64,000 bases of DNA, taken from assembly GCA_020041925.1 (NCBI GenBank), contig CP083409.1. One strand, written 5' to 3'. The translations under genes and the position numbers were made by a program. The notes under the pieces were generated by a model. It had not been told where the DNA came from. It made no database searches and saw nothing but the letters and a program-made list of their open reading frames with translations. Below, piece after piece: positions 24,740 through 32,258 of this stretch. This DNA comes from Faucicola osloensis_D (GTDB lineage Bacteria > Pseudomonadota > Gammaproteobacteria > Pseudomonadales > Moraxellaceae). Numbering within the stretch: position 1 is the first letter of the stretch; each line of letters begins with the position of its first letter.

Positions 24740-26512
24740 ATGGGCATTCAAGTCGATGTTTTAAGAATAAATGGCTTTCGAGGAATCCAAAACCTTGAAA
24801 TCACCTTACCCAAAGTAATGATTCTATTTGGTCAAAACAATGCAGGTAAAACATCTATTATCAAAGCATTGCAATTGGTTCTAGGCGATTATGGTCGTTA
24901 TTTATCTAGTGAAGATTTTTTTATTAATTCGGATAATGACCAACAAATCGATAAAATCACAGTAGATATACGAATCATCCCTATTGATGAGAATGGTAGG
25001 GTTAAAACTTTTGAAGATGATTGGGTAAATGTATTTGGTGAGATTATCCAACCTGATCTTGATGAGTATGACTATGTTGCTTTGCGAGCCATTGCAAAGC
25101 AACATGAGACATTGCAGGGCAAATATATTACTGAGAGAGAGTATTTGACTGAATGGAATGACTTTGACAATTGGCTTGATTCCGACACTCTAAAATTAAC
25201 TAAAAAACTGGATGAAATTACTTTCATTCCTATTGATGCTCAACGTGATATCCATAGTGAAATTAAAGAAAAATATTCCTTTATCGGACGAGTGTTATCC
25301 AACATAAACTATAGCAGTTCTGAAATCGAAGAACTTGAAGAAAAGATTGCCGAGATAAATCAGAATGCAGTTGATAAAAGCGCTAATCTAACCCACCTAA
25401 AAACCCATCTTGATAAACTCAGTGAAACCACATTAGGACGTGGAAAAACTGAGATTATGCCTTTTCCAAAGAAAATCAGAGATCTATCAAAAAATTTTAG
25501 TTTGCATTTTGGTGATAATGCCAACAGCTCATTTTCTATGGAATATCATGGAATGGGAACTCGTAGTTGGGCTTCAATGCTTACCGTTAAAGCTTTTACT
25601 GAGATGCTCAGAGATAGCTTTGAAAAAGAATCTAAGGCATTTTTTTCATTGATTGCAGCAGAAGAGCCCGAAGCTCATTTACACCCAAATGCACAACGTA
25701 CTCTATACAATCAACTAGCTAGTATGGAAAATCAGGTCATTGTTAGTACACATTCACCTTACTTGATTAGCATGGCAGATTTTTCTCAATTGAGAGCTTT
25801 GTATAAAAAAAATGGGGATGTTGCAAGTCATAAGATACTAGAAAATTTAAATGAAGGTGAAAAGAATGCTTTAAAGCGAGCAGTATTGCTTTCTAGGGGT
25901 GAGTTATTATTTTCAAAGGTAATAGTTTTAGCTGAGGGTGTGACAGAAGAGCAAGTATTACCTGCTCTTATTCAATATTACTTCGGTAGGTCTTGCTCAG
26001 CACTAGGCATTAATTGCGTTGGAACAGGAGGGTCAAACTATCCTTCATTTATTAAAATGGCAGTTAGTTTTGGCATACCAGTCTGTATATTAAGTGATAA
26101 TGAAGAAATAACTAATAAAAAAGTGAATAATCAAATAGAAAAGATTAGAAATGAATATGGGTTGAAATTAGAACCAAGTGAACTCGCCTTGAAATTCTTA
26201 AATAGTGGAAATGATTTAGAAAAAGAATTAATGAGCATGGATTTAAAAGAAGAAATAATTGATTCCTTGCTACTAACAAATAAAGGTTTTGATGCACTAG
26301 AGCAAGCTAAACAAGATGAACTGAATAGACTCAACCAATTATCTGACAATGAATTATATACTGAGATGACAAGAAAGGGGGTTAAATCCACTTTTTCAGG
26401 ATTTTTAGCAGATGCCATTATAGAGAATCGTTACGATAAAGACTTTAAAACAATTTTATCACCTGCACTGTCTGAAACTTTCGCAAAAATAGAAGAATGG
26501 CTTAAAAAATGA
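24740..26512 (+). CDS. GajA-like OLD-family ATPase/TOPRIM nuclease
   Basis: A 590-residue protein. The N-terminal ABC-type ATPase has the Walker A GQNNAGKTS at 31-39, Walker B in LIAAEEPEAHLHP (about 302-314) and the H-loop VIVSTHSPYL. The C-terminal TOPRIM nuclease domain follows, with VIVLAEGVTEEQVL (about 393-406, catalytic Glu) and CILSDNEE (about 447-454, acidic pair). Size and order match GajA of the Gabija system (about 580 residues), a nucleotide-sensing DNA-nicking nuclease that forms a complex with GajB. The gene ends in an ATGA overlap with a UvrD-type helicase gene, the diagnostic Gabija pairing. Lone OLD nucleases exist, but the partner makes Gabija the better reading. Confidence 0.88.
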   Translation: MGIQVDVLRINGFRGIQNLEITLPKVMILFGQNNAGKTSIIKALQLVLGDYGRYLSSEDFFINSDNDQQIDKITVDIRIIPIDENGRVKTFEDDWVNVFGEIIQPDLDEYDYVALRAIAKQHETLQGKYITEREYLTEWNDFDNWLDSDTLKLTKKLDEITFIPIDAQRDIHSEIKEKYSFIGRVLSNINYSSSEIEELEEKIAEINQNAVDKSANLTHLKTHLDKLSETTLGRGKTEIMPFPKKIRDLSKNFSLHFGDNANSSFSMEYHGMGTRSWASMLTVKAFTEMLRDSFEKESKAFFSLIAAEEPEAHLHPNAQRTLYNQLASMENQVIVSTHSPYLISMADFSQLRALYKKNGDVASHKILENLNEGEKNALKRAVLLSRGELLFSKVIVLAEGVTEEQVLPALIQYYFGRSCSALGINCVGTGGSNYPSFIKMAVSFGIPVCILSDNEEITNKKVNNQIEKIRNEYGLKLEPSELALKFLNSGNDLEKELMSMDLKEEIIDSLLLTNKGFDALEQAKQDELNRLNQLSDNELYTEMTRKGVKSTFSGFLADAIIENRYDKDFKTILSPALSETFAKIEEWLKK

Positions 26513-28419
26513 TACAACTATCTGAAAAACAAGCAGAAATAGTAAATTTTCCTATTGGTAGTGCTATACAAGTCATAGCCACCGCAGGAACAGGTAAAAC
26601 GAGAGTTCTAACAGAAAGAATTCGTTTTATCTTAAATCAAACCAAAAAAGATAAAATCATTGCCTTAACTTTTACAAATAAAGCTGCCGAAGAAATGCAA
26701 AATAGGCTTGCGAATATTCCTGAAGTACAGGATAGAGTGTGGATTGCAACAATACACTCAGTAGCTCAAGGTATTTTGGAAAAGTATGGGCATCTAATTG
26801 GGTTGCCAAAAGATTTGCACATCTATGAAAACGACAGAGACCGAATGGAAATGTTTATCAAGTCCTTGAGAGAAGGGGGAATAGATATTGATAAATATTT
26901 AAATATCGAAAATAAAGATGAGAGGAAAAAAGTCGATAAAATACTAAAAGATTATATGAGTGCTTTTTCAAAGATAAAGCGTGAAAACTTGTCTGAATCA
27001 GATGTGATCAAAGAGTATAGCAACAAAACTGTATGGAAAAAATTTAAAGATTATCAAGTAGCATTGTTAGAGAGTAATGGAATAGATTATGACGATATCA
27101 TTATCTACGCTCAACAAATCCTATTAGAAAATCCAAATGTAGCAAGAAATTATAGAGTTCAATATAAACATATATGTGTTGATGAAGCACAAGATTTAAA
27201 TAAATCTCAATATAATTTTATTAAAACTTTTTGTGGTGATGTAATAAAGAGCCTATTAATGGTGGGCGACCCTGACCAAATGATATACGGTTTTAATAGT
27301 TCTTCCGAGAAGTTCCTATGTGAGGATTTTATCATTGATTTTTCACCTGATAAATTTCACTTAAAGGAAAACTACAGATGTACAAAAGCAGTTGTTGAGG
27401 TTGCAAATATACTAAAGCCTAATAAACAGTTGTCATCTGATTATGCCCTAGAGGGTAAAGTTTGTATTACTAGTTACGAAAGTGAAGAAGATGAGGCTTT
27501 GGGCGTAGTTAATAAGATAAAAGAAATCATGTTGGATAACCAAACCAATGAAATTGAAGGTGGAATTTCGTTGGATAAAATTGTAATTATTGGTAGGACA
27601 AAGTTTGTACTAGACAAGGTTGCAGAAGAGTTGTCTAAAAATAATTTATCATATTATTTTAAAAAATCAGAGAGAAATGTTGAAAATCTAAGTAGATTTG
27701 GCAAGGTATTGAATTACGCTATAAATATTAAGCTTAACCCCAAAAACTGGATAGATGCTCAGAAACTTTTTAATACTCTTAGTATTGAAATAGGAAAAAA
27801 AGATGAGTTTTTGTTAGATGATTTTATTCAAAAAATCACAATAGAAAATATTGAGCAAGCATTATTCAAAGAGTTGCTTTCTAAAGTAAATGAACTAAAC
27901 CCAAGTGAACCAAATATTCCTAAATTAGTCAAAGATATGATTATCTATCTTGGAAGTATGGCGAATGATGATAGTAATAATGAGATGTCGAAGCAGGATG
28001 AATATCTTATTTCCAATTCTAATGAATTAGATTCCTTAAATCGAAAATGGACTAAATTCAAAAGAAAAGGACTAGGTAACTCTTTATCTGCTTTTAAAAA
28101 CGCAATTTCGTTAGGAAAGCTGAATGATGATAGCAATGAGCAAGGTATTACACTAAGTACAGTTCACACTATGAAAGGCTTGGAAAAAGACATCGTATTT
28201 TTAATTGGTATGTGTGAAGGTATTTTTCCATACTACCTTGCAACCACGCCTGATGAAATAGAAGAAGAGAAAAATAATGCTTTTGTTGCAATAACAAGAG
28301 CTAAACGATGGTTGTTCATTTCCTATCCAAAAACAAGAAAAATGCCTTGGGGTGATGTTAAAACACAAAGAAAATCAAGATTTTTAGATAATATAAAAGA
28401 CATTAATTGCTGTATATAA
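26509..28419 (+). CDS. GajB-like UvrD/PcrA-type helicase
   Basis: A 636-residue superfamily-1A helicase. Motifs in order: Q-motif LSEKQAEIV, Walker A ATAGTGKT (24-31), motif Ia ALTFTNKAAEEM, Walker B VDEAQDL (about 224), MVGDPDQMIYGF, ENYRCTKAV, the late motif LSTVHTMKGLEKD and motif VI VAITRAKRWLF (about 591-601). All ATPase motifs look intact. It is translationally coupled to the OLD nuclease. In Gabija, GajB is described as about 500 residues; this one is longer, with an AT-rich, Lys/Asn-rich middle (about 340-540). It is the last gene of the island; no gene follows for 480 bases. Confidence 0.87.
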   Translation: MIQLSEKQAEIVNFPIGSAIQVIATAGTGKTRVLTERIRFILNQTKKDKIIALTFTNKAAEEMQNRLANIPEVQDRVWIATIHSVAQGILEKYGHLIGLPKDLHIYENDRDRMEMFIKSLREGGIDIDKYLNIENKDERKKVDKILKDYMSAFSKIKRENLSESDVIKEYSNKTVWKKFKDYQVALLESNGIDYDDIIIYAQQILLENPNVARNYRVQYKHICVDEAQDLNKSQYNFIKTFCGDVIKSLLMVGDPDQMIYGFNSSSEKFLCEDFIIDFSPDKFHLKENYRCTKAVVEVANILKPNKQLSSDYALEGKVCITSYESEEDEALGVVNKIKEIMLDNQTNEIEGGISLDKIVIIGRTKFVLDKVAEELSKNNLSYYFKKSERNVENLSRFGKVLNYAINIKLNPKNWIDAQKLFNTLSIEIGKKDEFLLDDFIQKITIENIEQALFKELLSKVNELNPSEPNIPKLVKDMIIYLGSMANDDSNNEMSKQDEYLISNSNELDSLNRKWTKFKRKGLGNSLSAFKNAISLGKLNDDSNEQGITLSTVHTMKGLEKDIVFLIGMCEGIFPYYLATTPDEIEEEKNNAFVAITRAKRWLFISYPKTRKMPWGDVKTQRKSRFLDNIKDINCCI

Positions 28420-28776
28420 TCCGTACTGAAAATATAGTTACAAGCAAAATCACGAAAAACTGTTTTCTTGAGATTTTTAGAGAATTTAATTTTTTTGGGT
28501 TTATCGTGATGAATTAACTAACAAAAGCATACATTCAGCTCTTTACATTCCTTTTCACGAAAAACAAATGTTTTTCGTGAAATATAAAATTTTATCAGTT
28601 CCTTAAATTATAGAGAATTTAGCCTTAGATAGAATCCAAAAATATAAACTAAAAAGATTGAAATCCCGCTATAAATTAAATATAATATTAAAAAGTTGGA
28701 AATAAAAACATTATAAATATTGATTTATATAGTAATTTTTAATAAATTAATTTTTATTATATAAATAACCGTTCTA
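28420..28776. other. Non-coding right end of the island
   Basis: 357 bases, extremely AT-rich, with no supported gene. It holds two copies of CACGAAAAAC (28451-28460 and 28556-28565) and two of TAGAGAATTTA (28478-28488 and 28611-28621) in the same order, plus the palindrome described separately. It ends at the CCGTTCTA copy. The arrangement resembles arm-type binding sites of tyrosine recombinases; this is inference. The remaining bases to 28904 hold the terminator at 28801-28840. Confidence 0.55.
28553..28582. repeat. Perfect 30-bp palindrome near the island right end
   Basis: TTTCACGAAAAAC (28553-28565) and GTTTTTCGTGAAA (28570-28582) are exact complements around AAAT, whose outer A and T also pair. 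No T-tract follows, so a protein-binding site is likelier than a terminator. The first 12 bases of the arm also occur at 14202-14213 within recombinase A, about 310 bases from the left end. Confidence 0.85.
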
Positions 28777-28800
28777 GACTATAACTTTTATTAGGTTTAA

Positions 28801-28840
28801 AAAAAATCCTTGCATGGTCATACTGTTGCAAGGATTTTTT
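28801..28840. terminator. Strong bidirectional terminator right of the island
   Basis: AAAAAATCCTTGCA and its exact complement surround a 12-base loop, with flanking A and T runs. It serves the convergent tas gene from the other strand. It begins 25 bases past the right CCGTTCTA copy, so it is probably the former ssb terminator. Confidence 0.85.
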
Positions 28841-28904
28841 ATGCCGTTTTTTCTGATAGTAGCTAGTAGCCTGCTAGTAAGGTGCAGAATTTAAGCTACG
28901 AGGT

Positions 28905-29945
28905 TTAAGGCGCAGGGTTAGGGTATAAGGTCTGCACCGCTTCGATATCAGCCAATACCTCTTGGGATAATACCAAGTCTACGGACGCGATATTGCTGGC
29001 TAGCTGCTCAATGGTGGTTGCCCCAATGATGTTGGCAGTCACAAACGAGCGGCTATTGACAAACGCCAGTGCCATTTGTGCCATATCTAGATTATGTTTT
29101 TTGGCGACCTCGGCATAGGCTTCGGTAGCTTGTTGCGCTTGCGCATTCAAATAACGGGTAAAATGGCTATAAAGGCTCAAACGACTATTGGCAGGCTTGT
29201 TACCGCCCAAATATTTGCCTGATAACACCCCAAATGCTAGCGGTGAGTAGGCAAGTAGTCCAATTTGCTCGCGGTGACTGATTTCTGCCAGTCCCACTTC
29301 ATACAAGCGATTGAGTAGACTATATGGATTTTGTATGGTGATAGGTCTAGCAAGCCCATGTTTATCGGCTTCTGCTAAGTAGCGCATGACCCCCCAAGGG
29401 GTGTCATTGGATAACCCATAAGCGCGGATTCGACCTTTGGTGATTTCATCATTGAGTGCTTCGATGGTTTCCAAAAATGGCGTCAATTCTTTGGTATCTT
29501 GCTGCGCCATACTTTCTGTATAGCCGCGTTGACCAAAAAAGTTGGTCTGACGCTCTGGCCAGTGTAGCTGATAAATATCGATATGGTCGGTTTGCAAGCG
29601 CTGCAGGTTACTATCTAATGCCGCACGAATGGTTTTTTTATCAAACTTGGTATTGCCACCGCGCAAAAAGTCATTGCGAGAGATTTTACTCGCCAATACC
29701 ACATCATTTCGCTTGCCTGTCTTGGCAAACCAGCTACCGATAAAGCGCTCGGTATCACCCTGTTTGTCTTTATCAGGGGGTGACGGATACATCTCTGCGG
29801 TATCCCAAAAGTTCACACCTTGGGCAAGGGCATAATCCATTTGTTCATGGGCATCCTGCTCGCTGTTTTGCTGTCCCCAGGTCATGGTGCCTAAGCAAAT
29901 TTTGGAGACGCTATCGCCCAGTTGTGGCAATGTATCAAATTGCAT
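28905..29945 (-). CDS. tas: NADP(H)-dependent aldo-keto reductase Tas
   Basis: A 346-residue oxidoreductase, the same length as E. coli Tas and closely similar along its whole course. It starts MQFDTLPQLGDSVSKICLGT; the catalytic Tyr is in AEMYPSPPDKDKQGDTE; the His is in IDIYQLHWPERQTNFFG; TIQNPYSLLNR and IIGATTIEQL are conserved; it ends YPNPAP. It reduces carbonyl compounds with NADPH as a TIM-barrel enzyme; the physiological substrate is not known. It is transcribed towards the island and, in the uninterrupted chromosome, would converge on ssb. Confidence 0.95.
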   Translation of the reverse strand: MQFDTLPQLGDSVSKICLGTMTWGQQNSEQDAHEQMDYALAQGVNFWDTAEMYPSPPDKDKQGDTERFIGSWFAKTGKRNDVVLASKISRNDFLRGGNTKFDKKTIRAALDSNLQRLQTDHIDIYQLHWPERQTNFFGQRGYTESMAQQDTKELTPFLETIEALNDEITKGRIRAYGLSNDTPWGVMRYLAEADKHGLARPITIQNPYSLLNRLYEVGLAEISHREQIGLLAYSPLAFGVLSGKYLGGNKPANSRLSLYSHFTRYLNAQAQQATEAYAEVAKKHNLDMAQMALAFVNSRSFVTANIIGATTIEQLASNIASVDLVLSQEVLADIEAVQTLYPNPAP

Positions 29946-30314
29946 GCTATTTTCCTTGTGTTTTGCATTATAGTTTTAACCAGCTTAGTGAGGTGATTGT
30001 AGCAAACTCATGGTGATAAAGTCGGTTGTAAATTGTAGTGAGTGTGGCAGGCAGCCGCAATAAACAGTCCGCCCAAAACAAGTCTGGCAAAATTTTGATT
30101 TTTTATGGATTGACATTACAACGCAATAAAAATCAGTTATGATAAAGCGTTTCATTGCAGTTAGAAAAATATTTGAGTGTTGGCGCAGAGTGGGTACAAA
30201 ATTTTGCGCTAATGGCAATTTTTATCCTGCATGAATTATTTGATTGTTGATTAATTTGCTTGTGGATTGCGTCACTTTATCGGTGTCAAAAATCATTGTA
30301 AAAGGTATTCAAGT
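29946..30314. other. Divergent spacer between tas and gspN
   Basis: 369 bases with no supported gene. It must contain the promoters of tas and of the type II secretion genes. A TTGACA hexamer occurs near 30110 but has no well-spaced -10. An AAAGG Shine-Dalgarno at 30301-30305 points to a TTG start for gspN at 30315. Confidence 0.5.
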
Positions 30315-31139
30315 TTGGCAAATGTCAATTCATTACGTCCGACAAAACTATGGTGGCTGGTAGGTCTGGTTTTGCTTTGCTTAAGCTTGGTGATTCAGCT
30401 ACCTGCAGCGTGGTTACTGCAAAAATTTGCCCCAAACAACCCGTACCTGCAGCAAATATCGGGCAATCTTTGGCAAGGTCAAGCCAATTGGCAAATCAAT
30501 GCGCGCCCCAATACGCCGCTGGCAGGTAGTGTCAATTGGCGCTGGCAGCCGTGGCATTTATTGATGGGTAAACTGGGTATGGCGGTCGATATCCGCTCTG
30601 GCAAAACCGACTTGCAAGGGGTGGTCAAATTCAATAAAACCAGCTGGCAAGCCAATGATTTTAACGGCAAAATCAGCCATGACACATTGGCGCAGTTGGT
30701 CAGTTGGCAATTACCCGACACACCGATTACCATCAAAGAAGTGTCGATTGAAAAAAATAAGCAAGGCTATCAAACCGCCGAAGGTAGCATGAATTGGGCA
30801 GGCGGTGATTTGGGGTATCCCACAGGCGGCAAAACCTACCTCATCAAACTCCCCACCATGCAAGGCAACTTAAGCGCGGATAAAGCCAGTGTACAGCCAG
30901 TAGCCAACGCCAATGGTAATAATAATAGCAACAAGGCGGCGCAAGGTAAAAGCTTGCATTTAGCCCTTACTACACCGCAAGGTGAGCGATTAGGGGATTT
31001 TTATCTTGACCAAGATAATATGATAGATGTGTCATTGACACAGCGATTGCTCAAAAATATGCCGGCGTACCAAGGCAAAGGGGCTGATGACAGTGTGGTG
31101 GTGTCCATTCGCCAACCTTTGACCAGTATGGGTAATTAG
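30315..31139 (+). CDS. gspN: Type II secretion system protein N
   Basis: An inner-membrane component of the type II secretion machine with one N-terminal transmembrane helix (WWLVGLVLLCLSLVIQLPAAW) and a periplasmic domain containing the family's SGNLWQGQANW and GSVNWRWQPWHLL. The frame is open from a TTG at 30267, but the TTG at 30315 has AAAGG nine bases ahead and is preferred; no ATG is well placed. About 275 residues. It is followed at 10 bases by gspC and then gspD, so the three form an operon. Other gsp genes are not in this window. Confidence 0.85.
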   Translation: MANVNSLRPTKLWWLVGLVLLCLSLVIQLPAAWLLQKFAPNNPYLQQISGNLWQGQANWQINARPNTPLAGSVNWRWQPWHLLMGKLGMAVDIRSGKTDLQGVVKFNKTSWQANDFNGKISHDTLAQLVSWQLPDTPITIKEVSIEKNKQGYQTAEGSMNWAGGDLGYPTGGKTYLIKLPTMQGNLSADKASVQPVANANGNNNSNKAAQGKSLHLALTTPQGERLGDFYLDQDNMIDVSLTQRLLKNMPAYQGKGADDSVVVSIRQPLTSMGN

Positions 31140-31149
31140 AGACGCAGCG

Positions 31150-32175
31150 ATGATAGCAGATATGATAAAAGCCACCCAGCGCCCCTCGTTGAGCCGTAAA
31201 ACAACGACTGGTAAATTTGTGCCGATGGCGGTGTTAGAAAAACTGTATCCTTGGTTGCTATTGGCAGCTATTTTTTGGTTGGTGTGGCAAGTAAGCCAAG
31301 CAATTTGGCTGGTGGTTGCACCGCCCAAAGCCCCTGTACTCACCCCAGTCCCCTTGCAGCCGAACTTGGTCGCGCAATCTGCCAATAGCAATGCGTTAGA
31401 TTTTTTTGCTCAGCCAACTGCCCCGCAAGCGCCGGCAGCGACACCCCCAGATATTAAAGTGGTGGGCGTGACCATTGCCACCCCAGAGAGTCAATCGTAT
31501 GCAATTTTGACCGCCAATGGTAAAACCTTAAGCTATCGTATCAACGACATGATTGATGGCAGTGGTTATAAATTGGTCAAAGTCGCAGCCGATTTTGTAA
31601 TAGTGGCAGATGCAAGTGGTCAAACCAGTAAAGTGCCATTTGGGCAACCGTTTTTTCTTGACCAAAGCGAGGCTATCAGAGCCAAAGCGCAAGCCAACGG
31701 TGCAGCCGGCGTGGGTAATGGCTCAAATATGGGACAGACCCCCACACCGAGCTTAGGCGGGGCTGCGCCACAAGCGATGGGCGGCGCGCCAGTGGCTACA
31801 GGCGATCCGCATGATCGAGAGGATTCTGCGCCTACTATGGCGACGTCAAATGCTGCCAATACCTCGCCAAGCGGTGCATCGTCAGCCATTGGTGGGGCGA
31901 TTCAAGGGCTCCAGCAAAATGCCTCAGGGTATCTAAGCCAAATGGGTGTGGCAGCGACAGGGCAAGGCTATTTGGTGACCGATGCGATGTCCGCAGGACT
32001 AAAAAATCGACTAGGGCTACAAACAGGGGATAAAGTCCTCTCCGTTAATGGACAAAACGTGGGTCAAAACCCAACGCAAGATGCCCAGCTACTACGTCAA
32101 GTGCAACAAGCAGGACAAGCGCAAATCCAAGTTCAGCGCGGCGACCAAGTCGTGACAGTACGCCAGTCATTTTGA
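31150..32175 (+). CDS. gspC: Type II secretion system protein C
   Basis: A 341-residue inner-membrane protein that links the inner-membrane platform to the secretin. A short cytoplasmic start is followed by a TM helix at about residues 38-55 (LLLAAIFWLVWQVSQAIWLVV). Next comes the HR domain (IKVVGVTIATPESQSYAIL to VPFGQPFFL), a Gly/Ala/Pro-rich linker, and a C-terminal PDZ domain (AATGQGYLVTDAMSAGL, GDKVLSVNGQNV). The linker is longer and more Ala/Gly-rich than usual. It lies between gspN and gspD, its binding partner. Confidence 0.92.
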   Translation: MIADMIKATQRPSLSRKTTTGKFVPMAVLEKLYPWLLLAAIFWLVWQVSQAIWLVVAPPKAPVLTPVPLQPNLVAQSANSNALDFFAQPTAPQAPAATPPDIKVVGVTIATPESQSYAILTANGKTLSYRINDMIDGSGYKLVKVAADFVIVADASGQTSKVPFGQPFFLDQSEAIRAKAQANGAAGVGNGSNMGQTPTPSLGGAAPQAMGGAPVATGDPHDREDSAPTMATSNAANTSPSGASSAIGGAIQGLQQNASGYLSQMGVAATGQGYLVTDAMSAGLKNRLGLQTGDKVLSVNGQNVGQNPTQDAQLLRQVQQAGQAQIQVQRGDQVVTVRQSF

Positions 32176-32258
32176 TAAAACATAGTAAAAAGTTACAGAC
32201 GTCATCGCTACCTGATACACAAGTCGGTGATATGCGTTAAAAATTGATAAGGTAAATT

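Larger units (their letters stand above)
13886..28776 (+). mobile_element. Putative integrative island at the 3' end of ssb carrying two defence systems
   Basis: About 14.9 kb, markedly AT-richer than the flanking genes, with every gene on the + strand. It starts exactly at the last codons of ssb and ends at a second copy of CCGTTCTA (13886-13893 and 28769-28776). It encodes four integration-module genes, three restriction-modification-like genes and a Gabija-like pair. Just beyond the right copy stands a strong terminator (28801-28840) that would suit ssb, as expected if the island separated ssb from its own 3' region. I found no convincing long terminal inverted repeats. No conjugation, replication or phage structural genes are present. 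The boundaries are inferred from composition, gene content and the 8-bp repeat. Confidence 0.75.

Noticed and set aside
24740..26512. Stand-alone class 1 OLD nuclease
   Set aside because: The overlapping UvrD-type helicase gene directly behind makes the Gabija-type pair the better interpretation.
13895..28776. Long terminal inverted repeats of the island
   Set aside because: Comparing the first and last 60 bases in both orientations gave only short AT-rich matches of the kind expected by chance.
13886..28776. Prophage or ICE
   Set aside because: No structural, lysis, replication, relaxase or conjugation genes; only recombinases and defence genes are present.
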